From a candidate division TM6 bacterium SOIL31 (lineage in GTDB: Bacteria > Babelota > Babeliae > Babelales > Vermiphilaceae), in NCBI GenBank assembly GCA_001468865.1, contig LDIY01000057.1, positions 9,873-46,868 on the forward strand: DNA of 36,996 bases, read 5' to 3'. Of the stretch, positions 23,800 to 31,037 are shown in pieces; position 1 is the stretch's first letter; every line of letters begins with the position of its first letter. The notes beneath the pieces were generated by a model, which was not told the origin of the DNA, searched no databases, and saw nothing but the letters and a program-made list of their open reading frames with translations. Both the position numbers and the translations under genes were made by a program.

Positions 23800-25512
23800 A
23801 TGAAAATACAATTTTCGAGTTCGCTCTTGCTTGCATTAGCACTGATGATTCCAGTGGAAAGCATTGCAAAATGCAAACCATGCGTAAATTCTAGACCATA
23901 TAAAGGTAATCAACGAACGTTTGATTATATTATTGTTGGTTTTGGTGCAGCGGGTGCAATTCTTGCACGGAAACTTTCTGATGATTTTTCTACCAGTGTT
24001 TTAGTGTTAGAAGCGGGTCCCAACAATATGCAAGATGCTGCAACGCTTGATCCTGATATATTTGAGCATTTCGATGATTTAATAAAAATTACCTTTGATC
24101 CGGCATTTGCCGCGACCTATCCGGTACCTGTTCCTAATTCATTAACAGCAATTGTCTATTCTGAAGGAAGAGAATGGGGCGGAGGAGCAGCTCATAATTA
24201 TTTACAAGCAGTGCGCGGAGTTCCTTCCAATTACAATCAATGGGGATTAAATTCTAACAATCCACAATGGTTTTATCCGAACGTGTTGCCTTTGATGAAA
24301 GCACTTGAAACATATACTCCGGACGATACCATACCAAATCCAACCCAACGTGGATTTATGGGACCGATTGCAATTACTCAAAATCCTCCTATTGATCAAA
24401 ATTCATTTGCACAGGCTGTAGCAGAAGTAACGGGAGCGCCCTTTATTTCAGATTATAATGATGCAACATTGGGTGATATAGGCACTGCTGCGGTGCAACA
24501 ATTTGTGACCGCAGGAGATGATAGTCGCCGAAGTTTTTCTGCGTATGAATTTATGACCATCGGCGAAATAATGGATGAACAAGGTCGTGGCTTGAATGGA
24601 CGACAAGTTCGTGTAAAGGGTAATGCTGTTGCCACCCGCATTTTGTTTGATAGATGCAATAATGCCACCGGTGTTCAGTATTTGATTAAACGTGAAGGAA
24701 ACCCAAGCGAACAAGTAAGAACTGCATATGCTCGTCGAAAAGTTATTCTGTGTGCAGGTTCAATCAATACACCAAAATTATTAATGCTATCGGGTGTAGG
24801 ACCAGCACAAGAACTGCAGAATTTAGGAATAGATGTTATTGTTGATAGTCCTCAGGTTGGTCAAAATTTACAAAATCAATACGGTCCATCAGCAATTGTG
24901 ACGGATGGAACGCTTCCTGGGCGTCAAATAGCTTCATTTATTGATATGCAACCTTATATGCCAGCTGATGGTGTACGACGTGTACAAATTGCAGGTCTTG
25001 ATGTTGCTCCTGGTATAGTGCAAATGATTGCATTTATGTTGCAACCTCGCAGCCGTGGATCAGTACAGATTGTTTCTGCTGATCCATTAATACCAGCTAA
25101 GGTTAATTTAAATATGTATTCTGATGGTTCATTTACTGATGTAGGCAGTGATGCATATATTACTGTTTCATTCTATAAGATAGTTCAAGCAATAGCTGCA
25201 GCTGCTGGAGAAGTTGTTCTTTATCCTTCTCCATTGCAATATATACTCGGTGATGAAGGGTTATTTGCAGCAGCATTAAATGCATCAGCGTTAACAGTCT
25301 CGTCTCATATTGTAGGAACAGCACGTATGGGTACTGATATATCAAACGGTGTAGTTGATGGTAATCTTAATGTGTTTGGCGTGAAAAGACTGATGATTGC
25401 AGACGCGAGTGTTGAAAATCCAATCACGAGTGGTAATACAGCACTTGGTGCATATGTTATTGGACTTGTTGCAGCTCAAATTTTGGGAGTTCCAACGCCT
25501 CCGGCACTGTAA
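23800..25512 (+). CDS. Secreted GMC-family FAD oxidoreductase
   Basis: The ATG at 23800 lies six bases after AAAGGA; the ATG at 23794 overlaps that site, so I prefer the later one (570 residues). A signal peptide (MKIQFSSSLLLALALMIP) ends near SIAKC. The FAD-binding motif GFGAAG is at 47-52, the EAGP acidic residue follows about 25 residues on, and the GMC signature is in AGSINTPKLLMLSGVGP. The C-terminal domain has His503 in SSHIVGTARMG and Asn546 in ITSGNTALGAY, the usual catalytic His/Asn pair. GMC enzymes oxidise alcohols, sugars or choline; the substrate cannot be read from the sequence. Export of an FAD enzyme suggests Tat or folded-cofactor issues, but no twin arginine is seen. A terminator follows. 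Confidence 0.92.
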   Translation: MKIQFSSSLLLALALMIPVESIAKCKPCVNSRPYKGNQRTFDYIIVGFGAAGAILARKLSDDFSTSVLVLEAGPNNMQDAATLDPDIFEHFDDLIKITFDPAFAATYPVPVPNSLTAIVYSEGREWGGGAAHNYLQAVRGVPSNYNQWGLNSNNPQWFYPNVLPLMKALETYTPDDTIPNPTQRGFMGPIAITQNPPIDQNSFAQAVAEVTGAPFISDYNDATLGDIGTAAVQQFVTAGDDSRRSFSAYEFMTIGEIMDEQGRGLNGRQVRVKGNAVATRILFDRCNNATGVQYLIKREGNPSEQVRTAYARRKVILCAGSINTPKLLMLSGVGPAQELQNLGIDVIVDSPQVGQNLQNQYGPSAIVTDGTLPGRQIASFIDMQPYMPADGVRRVQIAGLDVAPGIVQMIAFMLQPRSRGSVQIVSADPLIPAKVNLNMYSDGSFTDVGSDAYITVSFYKIVQAIAAAAGEVVLYPSPLQYILGDEGLFAAALNASALTVSSHIVGTARMGTDISNGVVDGNLNVFGVKRLMIADASVENPITSGNTALGAYVIGLVAAQILGVPTPPAL

Positions 25513-25548
25513 TTAAGTATATTAATGACGTAATTTTATAGTAGATAT

Positions 25549-25584
25549 AAAATGGTATGGAGTAATTCATACCATTTTGTTTTG
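25549..25584 (+). terminator. Rho-independent terminator after the GMC gene
   Basis: AAAATGGTATG (25549-25559) pairs with CATACCATTTT (25568-25578), followed by GTTTTG. Confidence 0.8.
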
Positions 25585-25610
25585 AGAGCACGAGTTTAAT
25601 AAGGGGCACC

Positions 25611-26348
25611 ATGGCAAAAATAAAAAGACGTCTTGATATTGCACTACATGAATTATTACCAGATTATGATGAAAAACATATCCAAAGCTGGATTATGCAG
25701 GGAAAAGTTTTTGTTGATGGTGAAAAAATCATCAAACCAGGAACTCAAGTAGCAGAAGATGCAAAGATTACCTATACCATTGAGGAACAAAAATTTGTAA
25801 GCCGTGCGGGCTTAAAATTAGAAAAAGCACTTGATGAGTTTAAGATAGATGTTACGGGGTTAGTAATTCTCGATGCAGGTATTTCAACGGGGGGGTTTAC
25901 TGATTGCTTGCTCCAGCGCGGTGCAAAAAAGGTCTATGGGGTTGATGTTGGGTATGGCGATGTGCATGAAAAAATTCGCACCGATGAACGTCTTGTTTTA
26001 TTAGAAAAAACAAATCTCAGAATCCTAGAAACGGTGGGTGAATTGGTTGATTTGGTGACACTTGATTTATCTTTTATCTCTGTGTTAAAAGTAATGCCAA
26101 CGGTGTGTAAAGTTTTGAAAAAAGATGGGGCATTAATTGTACTCATTAAACCGCAATTTGAAGCAAGCAAACATGAAATTGGAGCAGGTGGCATTGTGCG
26201 TGATGATAGTATTCGCCAAACAATAGTTGATGTTACGGTGGATGGAATCAAAAAATACGGATTTGAATGTATGGGTGTTATTGATTCACCGATTCAAGGT
26301 GCAAAAGGCAACAAAGAGTTTTTGGCTTATTTTGTGCGGAAAACATGA
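25611..26348 (+). CDS. tlyA: TlyA-family rRNA methyltransferase (hemolysin A family)
   Basis: The product is 245 residues. Residues 1-65 form an S4 RNA-binding domain (RRLDIALHELLPD, then GKVFVDGEKIIKPG). Residues about 70-245 form an FtsJ/RrmJ-like methyltransferase, with SRAGLKLEKAL, the SAM-binding strand LDAGISTGGFTDCLLQ, then LDLSFIS and LIKPQFE. Family members methylate 2'-O positions of rRNA; the hemolysin name is historical. AAGGGG four to five bases before the ATG is a good ribosome binding site. The next gene starts 22 bases after the stop on the same strand, so the two may be co-transcribed. Confidence 0.92.
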   Translation: MAKIKRRLDIALHELLPDYDEKHIQSWIMQGKVFVDGEKIIKPGTQVAEDAKITYTIEEQKFVSRAGLKLEKALDEFKIDVTGLVILDAGISTGGFTDCLLQRGAKKVYGVDVGYGDVHEKIRTDERLVLLEKTNLRILETVGELVDLVTLDLSFISVLKVMPTVCKVLKKDGALIVLIKPQFEASKHEIGAGGIVRDDSIRQTIVDVTVDGIKKYGFECMGVIDSPIQGAKGNKEFLAYFVRKT

Positions 26349-26370
26349 TAATAAGAAATGGAGTAATCCG

Positions 26371-27945
26371 ATGTATTTGTTAAACAGAAGAATAGTTGGG
26401 TTGATTGTTGTACTTATATTTGGTTTGCTCAGTATATCATGCATAGTTGCCAAGCGTAGAAATACTAAAGCTCCCGTGAAAAAGCCTTTTGTTACTCAAG
26501 CTTCTCTCCAAAAAAATGTGGTACAATCGCCCAAACCAAGCAATAATGAATTTGTAAATTTAGTAAATGAATCAAATATATTTGATAAAGTTATTGGCAA
26601 ATTCCCCACCAAAAATAATAGAATTGCAGAAATTGCAGGAAACAATTCTGCAATGCAGCAAAAAATAGTGGAGCATGCGCAAAGCGCTTATCCATTGATA
26701 CATTCCGAAGTACAATCTTTCATTGCACAATTTTTACACTATAAAAAAAATAACGGAACCAATGTAGAAAAAGCATTATATAAAGATATGTCCGTGCAAC
26801 AATTTATAATGCGTCTTTTAACACAACGCCCTTTAATGTTTATGACAGGATCAGATCAGTACTTATTGGCAGGTAAACTGCAGGGGCAGGGCGGATTTGA
26901 AAAAATAGGAACAGATTTAGAGCAAGCACCATTAATTTTAAAAGATTATCTTTCATATGATGAGATGGCTGTGGCTGCTTTGGTTGGTATAACAGTACCG
27001 ACCTATTTTATCAATAATGGTGCTCGTGATAATAAGGGTAACAAAGGGCCCGATGGATCGTATGAAAAAGAAGGGATATACGCAGGCCTTGTTGGTGCGC
27101 GTTTTGAAAAACCCGGCTACATGGAATGGCAACATATGATCATCACGCAGCAGCAAACCACAGCAGAACGCGGATATGGATTGAATGCAACTTATCCGGG
27201 ATTGCTTGCTCTGTGGTCAGATTTATATGGAGAAAAATTTCCTACGTTTGCTGAAGCGCGGAAAGATAATTCAGGAAAATATGTTTTATTAAGCCATATA
27301 TCGTATTTCAATAAAGATGTTTATAAAAAACGTATTCGTTTTGTTGTAGAACCTTTTTTAGTGGACGCACATAAGCGCGCTGCTGAACAAAATAAAAAAG
27401 CGTATGTACATGTTGTTGGACTTGGACTTGGTGAGTGGAAAATTGATGAGCGACAAGCACCGTTGATGCTAGAAGTATATGCGGATATGATTAACGATAA
27501 TAATTTATCTGCTATCAGTGATATCGATTTTAGTTGGTTTCCTGCAACTGCACAAAAAATTGCTGGTGTTGCTGATGGTGGGAAATTAAAAAATATAACG
27601 GTTCATTTTTCGGAGAGAAATCCTGCTGATAAATTGACCGGTAACGATGCAGGTAAATTATTGGTTGCAATGTATGCGTGGGATGGTAATGCATATCCGG
27701 GTAATGAATATTGGGCAGGGATGTTGACTGCGTCAGGTGATCCGGCTGCAGCATGTTGTTCAACTATTTGCGAATTACAAAATCCACAGATCAATCCATA
27801 TATCAAAAAGAATGTTGATAAAATGACAATCGTTGATAGGGGGAAAAAGATTAAATCTTCACAACTTTCCTGGTGGGGAAAAATGAAATTATCCATGAAA
27901 ACTAAATTAAATTATTTAAAGCAAAGATTTTGGAAAAAGGGTTGA
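26371..27945 (+). CDS. Exported protein, possibly DUF4804-like
   Basis: The ATG at 26371 has TGGAG seven bases upstream and gives 524 residues. The frame stays open further upstream but overlaps tlyA without a start site. The N-terminus is hydrophobic (RRIVGLIVVLIFGLLSISC) and may be a signal peptide or anchor; the cysteine is not in a canonical lipobox. The C-terminal half has strong conserved-looking blocks: VHVVGLGLGEWKID, ITVHFSERNPADKL, AWDGNAYPGNEYWAG and GDPAAACCSTICELQNPQIN. These recall the DUF4804 family, which I remember as shared by some amoeba-associated bacteria and eukaryotes, and the PGNE block is faintly like ADP-ribose-binding macrodomains. Both links are from memory and unverified. 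The function is unknown; the next gene starts 3 bases after the stop. Confidence 0.7.
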   Translation: MYLLNRRIVGLIVVLIFGLLSISCIVAKRRNTKAPVKKPFVTQASLQKNVVQSPKPSNNEFVNLVNESNIFDKVIGKFPTKNNRIAEIAGNNSAMQQKIVEHAQSAYPLIHSEVQSFIAQFLHYKKNNGTNVEKALYKDMSVQQFIMRLLTQRPLMFMTGSDQYLLAGKLQGQGGFEKIGTDLEQAPLILKDYLSYDEMAVAALVGITVPTYFINNGARDNKGNKGPDGSYEKEGIYAGLVGARFEKPGYMEWQHMIITQQQTTAERGYGLNATYPGLLALWSDLYGEKFPTFAEARKDNSGKYVLLSHISYFNKDVYKKRIRFVVEPFLVDAHKRAAEQNKKAYVHVVGLGLGEWKIDERQAPLMLEVYADMINDNNLSAISDIDFSWFPATAQKIAGVADGGKLKNITVHFSERNPADKLTGNDAGKLLVAMYAWDGNAYPGNEYWAGMLTASGDPAAACCSTICELQNPQINPYIKKNVDKMTIVDRGKKIKSSQLSWWGKMKLSMKTKLNYLKQRFWKKG

Positions 27946-27948
27946 GGT

Positions 27949-28260
27949 ATGTTTTTGAGAGTAATGATGCTATCTTTGATGATTTTTCAATTAAATAGTG
28001 CGATGGAAAATAAGGATCTGCCAAAAGAAATGATCCGCCAAGGTCGTCAACCGATTCCGGAAAATGAATTAAATAATTTTCGTAATGAACCGATCGAATA
28101 TCAACTTTCTCAAGGTGGGGATTATAGAAAAGGCACATTTGGTGGAAAAGTCAGTAACGAGAGATTCAGTATAGTTTATATAAAGAAAGCGCGTGGTATC
28201 ACCGTTTCCAATGATAAAATTTATATAGATCCTTCTTACAAGTATGATACAAAAAAATAA
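27949..28260 (+). CDS. Small exported protein of unknown function
   Basis: The product is 103 residues and starts 3 bases after the preceding stop, so it is translationally linked to that gene. The N-terminus (LRVMMLSLMIFQL) is a short signal peptide ending at NSAMENK, another [GA]-M-[ED] ending. The remainder is polar, with a G-rich middle (QGGDYRKGTFGGK) and likely strands. The first ATG is very close to GAGG, and the ATGs at 27964 and 27967 are alternatives. No family is recognised. Confidence 0.65.
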   Translation: MFLRVMMLSLMIFQLNSAMENKDLPKEMIRQGRQPIPENELNNFRNEPIEYQLSQGGDYRKGTFGGKVSNERFSIVYIKKARGITVSNDKIYIDPSYKYDTKK

Positions 28261-28285
28261 CCGTGTAATGTTACACGGTTATTTT
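28254..28285. terminator. Bidirectional terminator spanning both stop codons
   Basis: AAAATAACCGTGTAA (28254-28268) pairs perfectly with TTACACGGTTATTTT (28271-28285). The TAA of the plus-strand gene is in the left arm and the stop of the minus-strand gene is at the start of the right arm. Confidence 0.9.
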
Positions 28286-28759
28286 GGTAAGGAATTGTTT
28301 GTTATTATCAAGAGCGATATTAATTGTTTCTGCTCGTATGAACTGATTTTGATTATCGTTAATGATATGCAGAATTCTGCTCACATCATTCACGGCTGTT
28401 AATAATTTTTGTTGTAATTTTTCTTCTTTGGTGACAATTGCAGCTGAACCAATTGGCCCCAAGAGCATGACTCCTGGAGAATTAGTTTTATACTGTTCTT
28501 CAATAACGTTTAAGCGATCTTTTATATCAGTCAGTGCGTGAGCAATTTTATCACTGTGCACCATGTGTTCCTGAAGAAAATGTACTTGACGTTGTGCAGT
28601 ATAAAGTTGGTCCAGGAAGGTACGATCAAGCTCATGAACAATCGATTTTTGATGGTCATTCAAAAAAGACGTTGTTCTTTCAATGGCAATTTTTACTAAG
28701 AAAAATAATGCGCAAAGTAATAAAATATCTCGCAAGCGAGAAAATGCTGAATAATGCAT
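28271..28759 (-). CDS. Membrane-anchored coiled-coil protein of unknown function
   Basis: The product is 162 residues. AAGGGGGG six bases before the ATG is a strong ribosome binding site. One N-terminal membrane span (ILLLCALFFLVKIAI, about 12-26) is followed by a long helical, coiled-coil-like region (DQLYTAQRQVHFLQEHM, DIKDRLNVIEEQY) and a short glycine-containing break (GVMLLGPIGSAAI). The topology suggests a bitopic inner-membrane protein with an exposed coiled coil. No family is recognised. Confidence 0.72.
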   Translation of the reverse strand: MHYSAFSRLRDILLLCALFFLVKIAIERTTSFLNDHQKSIVHELDRTFLDQLYTAQRQVHFLQEHMVHSDKIAHALTDIKDRLNVIEEQYKTNSPGVMLLGPIGSAAIVTKEEKLQQKLLTAVNDVSRILHIINDNQNQFIRAETINIALDNNKQFLTKITV

Positions 28760-28864
28760 AGTAAACCCCCCTTAGGCTTATTATTTTCTATACAATTTTA
28801 AAATATCACATACAATTAGAATGGTCAAAGGGGCCTATTATACGGTATTATTGAAGGGTTTAAT

Positions 28865-29362
28865 ATGAAAAAAATGATCATTATGACAGCTATTTGTGCT
28901 GCTACGGCGGTAGACGCTCAGGCGATGTTTGCATTAAGGCGGATAGGACAGCAATCTCCTTGCAGGGTAAGAGCTGTTAGTTCACTACAGTTGGGAGTAT
29001 GGGAGACAAATCTGCGTTCGAAAGAGCGTCAGCTAGTGGACGTGAAAGAGGATAAAAATAACTGTGCATTGCGTATTGTTCATTATGCCAATGAGAATCA
29101 GGATTTACAAAAAGAAGTCGATAGGTTACAAAATTCCTCCTGGCTTGCTTTTGTAAGAATGTGCTCATCATCTCTGGCTGAAGAGCATAAAAGAAATGAA
29201 GCACATGCAAAGAATACTATAGAACACAATAAGAAGAAATTCTTAGAAGAACAAGAAGATCTTATCAATTTTGGTATTCAGGAAAAAGAGCTTAAAAGTG
29301 AAGTGAATGAGCTAAGAAAAAAAATCGAAGAAGAAAAGCAACTATCTCTTCTAAAAGAGTAA
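28865..29362 (+). CDS. Exported coiled-coil protein of unknown function
   Basis: The product is 165 residues. GAAGGG six bases before the ATG supports the start. The signal peptide (MKKMIIMTAICAATAV) ends at DAQAMFAL. From about residue 45 to the end the sequence is highly charged and helical (NENQDLQKEVDRL, then EVNELRKKIEEEKQ), typical of a coiled coil. A terminator follows seven bases after the stop. No family is recognised. Its neighbour on the other side, 28271-28759, is also a coiled-coil protein, transcribed divergently. Confidence 0.75.
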   Translation: MKKMIIMTAICAATAVDAQAMFALRRIGQQSPCRVRAVSSLQLGVWETNLRSKERQLVDVKEDKNNCALRIVHYANENQDLQKEVDRLQNSSWLAFVRMCSSSLAEEHKRNEAHAKNTIEHNKKKFLEEQEDLINFGIQEKELKSEVNELRKKIEEEKQLSLLKE

Positions 29363-29368
29363 GAATAT

Positions 29369-29402
29369 AAAAGCTGATTTGCTGGTCAAATCGGCTTTTT
29401 TC
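29369..29402 (+). terminator. Rho-independent terminator
   Basis: AAAAGCTGATTTG (29369-29381) pairs with CAAATCGGCTTTT (29387-29399) with one G-T pair, followed by a short T-run. Confidence 0.85.
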
Positions 29403-29434
29403 TGGTATATTCGATACCATAAAAAAAGATATTT

Positions 29435-29469
29435 GCGCTCGTAGCTCAGTCGGATAAAGCGCCTGACTT
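29435..29469 (+). pseudogene. 5' fragment of a tRNA-Arg gene
   Basis: The 35 bases from GCGCTCGTAGCTCAGTCGGA to GCCTGACTT match the 5' half of tRNA-Arg(UCG) at 29570 with about three changes. The match stops in the anticodon loop, just before the anticodon, and R1 copy 6 begins there. The 3' half is missing, so it cannot be a functional tRNA. Confidence 0.8.
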
Positions 29470-29472
29470 TTG

Positions 29473-29503
29473 CCCCATCTCCGTAAACTGCAATGGGGAC
29501 CCC
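29473..29503 (-). repeat. R1 hairpin repeat, copy 6, at the break of a tRNA fragment
   Basis: CCCCAT (29473-29478) pairs with ATGGGG (29493-29498), followed by ACCCC. It starts within four bases of the point where the tRNA-Arg fragment stops. Confidence 0.75.
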
Positions 29504-29569
29504 GCTCAAGAAAGAAAGAAAAGTTTAGTAGAAAAATATGAAATAAAAATTTGATGAAATAAGTGTGAT

Positions 29570-29646
29570 GCGCCTGTAGCTCAGTCGGATAGAGCGCCTG
29601 ACTTCGAATCAGTAGGTCGCAGGTTCGAATCCTGCCAGGCGCGCCA
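29570..29646 (+). tRNA. tRNA-Arg(UCG)
   Basis: A complete cloverleaf: acceptor GCGCCTG with CAGGCGC, anticodon loop CTTCGAA with anticodon TCG, T-arm GCAGG TTCGAAT CCTGC, discriminator G and an encoded CCA at 29644-29646. The CCA is shared with the edge of the following R2 repeat. Confidence 0.95.
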
Positions 29647-29783
29647 GCTTTCGCCAAGGCTTCAGCTGGCACGGCCATTCTTTTTAAATGACTTTGATAT
29701 AGAAAATTTATGCAAAGATGGTTAACAAGGGGCGAAAGCTGCCCGCCATAGCTTTAGCGACGGCTGGGCTATAAAGATAAAAG
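29642..29783 (-). repeat. R2 composite repeat, full copy, abutting the tRNA-Arg(UCG) 3' end
   Basis: The reverse complement matches 161-297 along its length. From the tRNA end it shows the hairpin CCAGCTTTCGCC...AGCTGG, then the A/T-rich core (ATAAATTTT, TAACCATCTT on the other strand), then the arm GGCGAAAGCTGCCCGCCATA with GCTTTAGCGACGG and ATAAAGATAAAAG. Confidence 0.75.
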
Positions 29784-29801
29784 TCGATTCGCATAAAGTT
29801 C

Positions 29802-29814
29802 CGTATGACAGGCC
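29802..29814 (+). repeat. Left direct repeat flanking tRNA-Arg(CCU)
   Basis: CGTATGACAGGCC here and CGTATGGCAGGCC at 29961-29973 flank the tRNA in the same orientation with one difference. Confidence 0.5.
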
Positions 29815-29847
29815 AGTTCTCTTATAGGTATCATAATGAATTTATGA

Positions 29848-29924
29848 GCGCCTGTAGCTCAGTCGGATAGAGCGGTAGATTCCTAATCTGCAGGCCACAG
29901 GTTCAAATCCTGTCAGGCGCGCCA
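29848..29924 (+). tRNA. tRNA-Arg(CCU)
   Basis: A complete cloverleaf: acceptor GCGCCTG with CAGGCGC, anticodon stem GTAGA/TCTGC around loop TTCCTAA with anticodon CCT, T-arm ACAGG TTCAAAT CCTGT, discriminator G, encoded CCA at 29922-29924. The CCA is also one side of a following CCATAC...GTATGG hairpin. Its acceptor and D-arm are the same as in tRNA-Arg(UCG), so the two probably derive from one another or have recombined. Confidence 0.95.
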
Positions 29925-29973
29925 TACTTCGCCACCGCTCATCCTGAGCTTGTCGAAGGACGTATGGCAGGCC
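29922..29973 (+). repeat. R3-type repeat in a hairpin after tRNA-Arg(CCU)
   Basis: CCATAC (29922-29927) pairs with GTATGG (29962-29967). The loop carries CGCTCATCCTGAGCTTGTCG and AAGGA, the same core as in the arms around the GIY-YIG gene. The right direct repeat CGTATGGCAGGCC ends it. Confidence 0.65.
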
Positions 29974-30011
29974 ACAAAATTTACAAATTCTCTCTTAAGA
30001 TTTTTCTTTTA

Positions 30012-30043
30012 GGGGCCCATTGCAGCAAAGTGTAAATGGGCTC
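30012..30043 (+). repeat. R1 hairpin repeat, copy 7, next to a tRNA fragment
   Basis: GGGG then CCCATT (30016-30021) pairs with AATGGG (30035-30040). It ends four bases before the tRNA-Arg(CCU) fragment at 30047. Confidence 0.7.
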
Positions 30044-30046
30044 AAA

Positions 30047-30084
30047 TAGATTCCTAATCTGCAGGCCACAGGTTCAAAATCCTG
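30047..30084 (+). pseudogene. Fragment of tRNA-Arg(CCU): anticodon arm to T-arm
   Basis: TAGATTCCTAATCTGCAGGC and the following CACAGGTTCAAAATCCTG duplicate 29876-29911 of tRNA-Arg(CCU), with one extra A in the T-loop. The acceptor, D-arm and CCA are absent. It may be a recombination or integration scar. Confidence 0.8.
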
Positions 30085-30129
30085 CTTGTCCTTTAGCTCA
30101 AAAAGCTTAGAAGGATTGGGTATACCAAA

Positions 30130-30969
30130 TTACTTCTCACCCATACCGCACGCAAAGGTGCAATGCTCTAAAATCTTTTGAATTTCCAGATCATTCAAAC
30201 CAATTTTTTTCAGAACGGGAATATTTTTTTCCACATCTTTAGCCAACATAAACCCTTCTTGAATGCATGATAATTTTTGTGCGTGAGTCAGTGAGGTAAG
30301 GGCGGTAACGGGATACAGATTATACTTTACAATCAGATGTGCTAAATTTTCAGTTTTTGGATAATCCCAACTTGTTAACGTGATGCCTACGCAATTACTA
30401 TATTTAAGCGCTTCATACGTAAAAGATGTATTAGTTACAATCCAGGTGTGGGTTAGTTTGTGGTGTGGGCTATCGGGTTTCCATGTTTTTTTTATATCAT
30501 GATATCGTGCTTCAGTATACAAAGGAACTTGAACATGAGATCTTTCATAGAGTTCATTATGAAATTTGCATTCAACCATAAATTGGTCATTGCCTTTCGT
30601 TGCAATAAGATCGATTTCATGGTCAACGCACCAACCTTTAACAATTTGATTAGTTTGCGTTTCATATCCTTGGGCCTTAAATATCTCAGCTACAAACTTC
30701 TCAAATGGAAATCCTGTTGGGCCTAATTCAAGTATTGCTCTTTTAAGATTATATTTGATTGCCGCTTGCGGCTCTTTTTGTTTCAATAACTCAAACGTAT
30801 AGCCGAATATATCGTCTGAAGTTTTAAATTGTGATTTATTTTCTTGAGCGTATTTGACCAGTTCTTCAATGAGTGCAGGTGAAGTGCCAGGTCGTGTTAT
30901 TGATCTGCGAAATTGTTCAATATCAAATTCTTTGATCTCATTATCATCTTTTTTTATCGTGAATCCCAT
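30130..30969 (-). CDS. ATP-cone plus PD-(D/E)XK nuclease-like protein
   Basis: The product is 279 residues. Residues 3-85 look like an ATP-cone domain (TIKKDDNEIKEFDIEQFRRSI, here shown as TIKKDD...FDIEQFRRSI, and then the TSDDIF helix). Residues about 88-165 look like a restriction-endonuclease-fold domain: the nuclease motif is Asp120 in HEIDLIA and Glu133-x-Lys135 in VECK, after a GYETQ.NQIVKG region. The C-terminal third is unassigned and has scattered cysteines. AAAGGA eight bases before the ATG supports the start. ATP-cones regulate ribonucleotide reductases and NrdR, while this combination occurs in uncharacterised nucleases; it could act in DNA defence or repair. It lies 46 bases after the tRNA-Arg fragment on the opposite strand. 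Confidence 0.82.
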   Translation of the reverse strand: MGFTIKKDDNEIKEFDIEQFRRSITRPGTSPALIEELVKYAQENKSQFKTSDDIFGYTFELLKQKEPQAAIKYNLKRAILELGPTGFPFEKFVAEIFKAQGYETQTNQIVKGWCVDHEIDLIATKGNDQFMVECKFHNELYERSHVQVPLYTEARYHDIKKTWKPDSPHHKLTHTWIVTNTSFTYEALKYSNCVGITLTSWDYPKTENLAHLIVKYNLYPVTALTSLTHAQKLSCIQEGFMLAKDVEKNIPVLKKIGLNDLEIQKILEHCTFACGMGEK

Positions 30970-31037
30970 ATCAATATTCCTTTGATTTGTATGCGGTTTT
31001 TCAAAAGATATTTTATCTGATGCATAAAAAGATAGTG

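Noticed and set aside
23513-23881. Minus-strand open frame of 122 residues
   Set aside because: It runs antisense through the GMC signal peptide and an R1 repeat and has no start signals or protein-like composition.
26227-26370. Longer N-terminus for the 26371 gene
   Set aside because: It overlaps tlyA out of frame, lacks a ribosome binding site, and would bury the hydrophobic export signal.
29435-29510. Possible third tRNA-Arg gene
   Set aside because: Only the 5' half is present; the sequence changes to an R1 hairpin in the anticodon loop and no 3' half follows.
29292-29678. Open frame of 128 residues with GRIRTCDLLIRSQALYPTEL
   Set aside because: It is the antisense translation of tRNA-Arg and its fragment, with no ribosome binding site.
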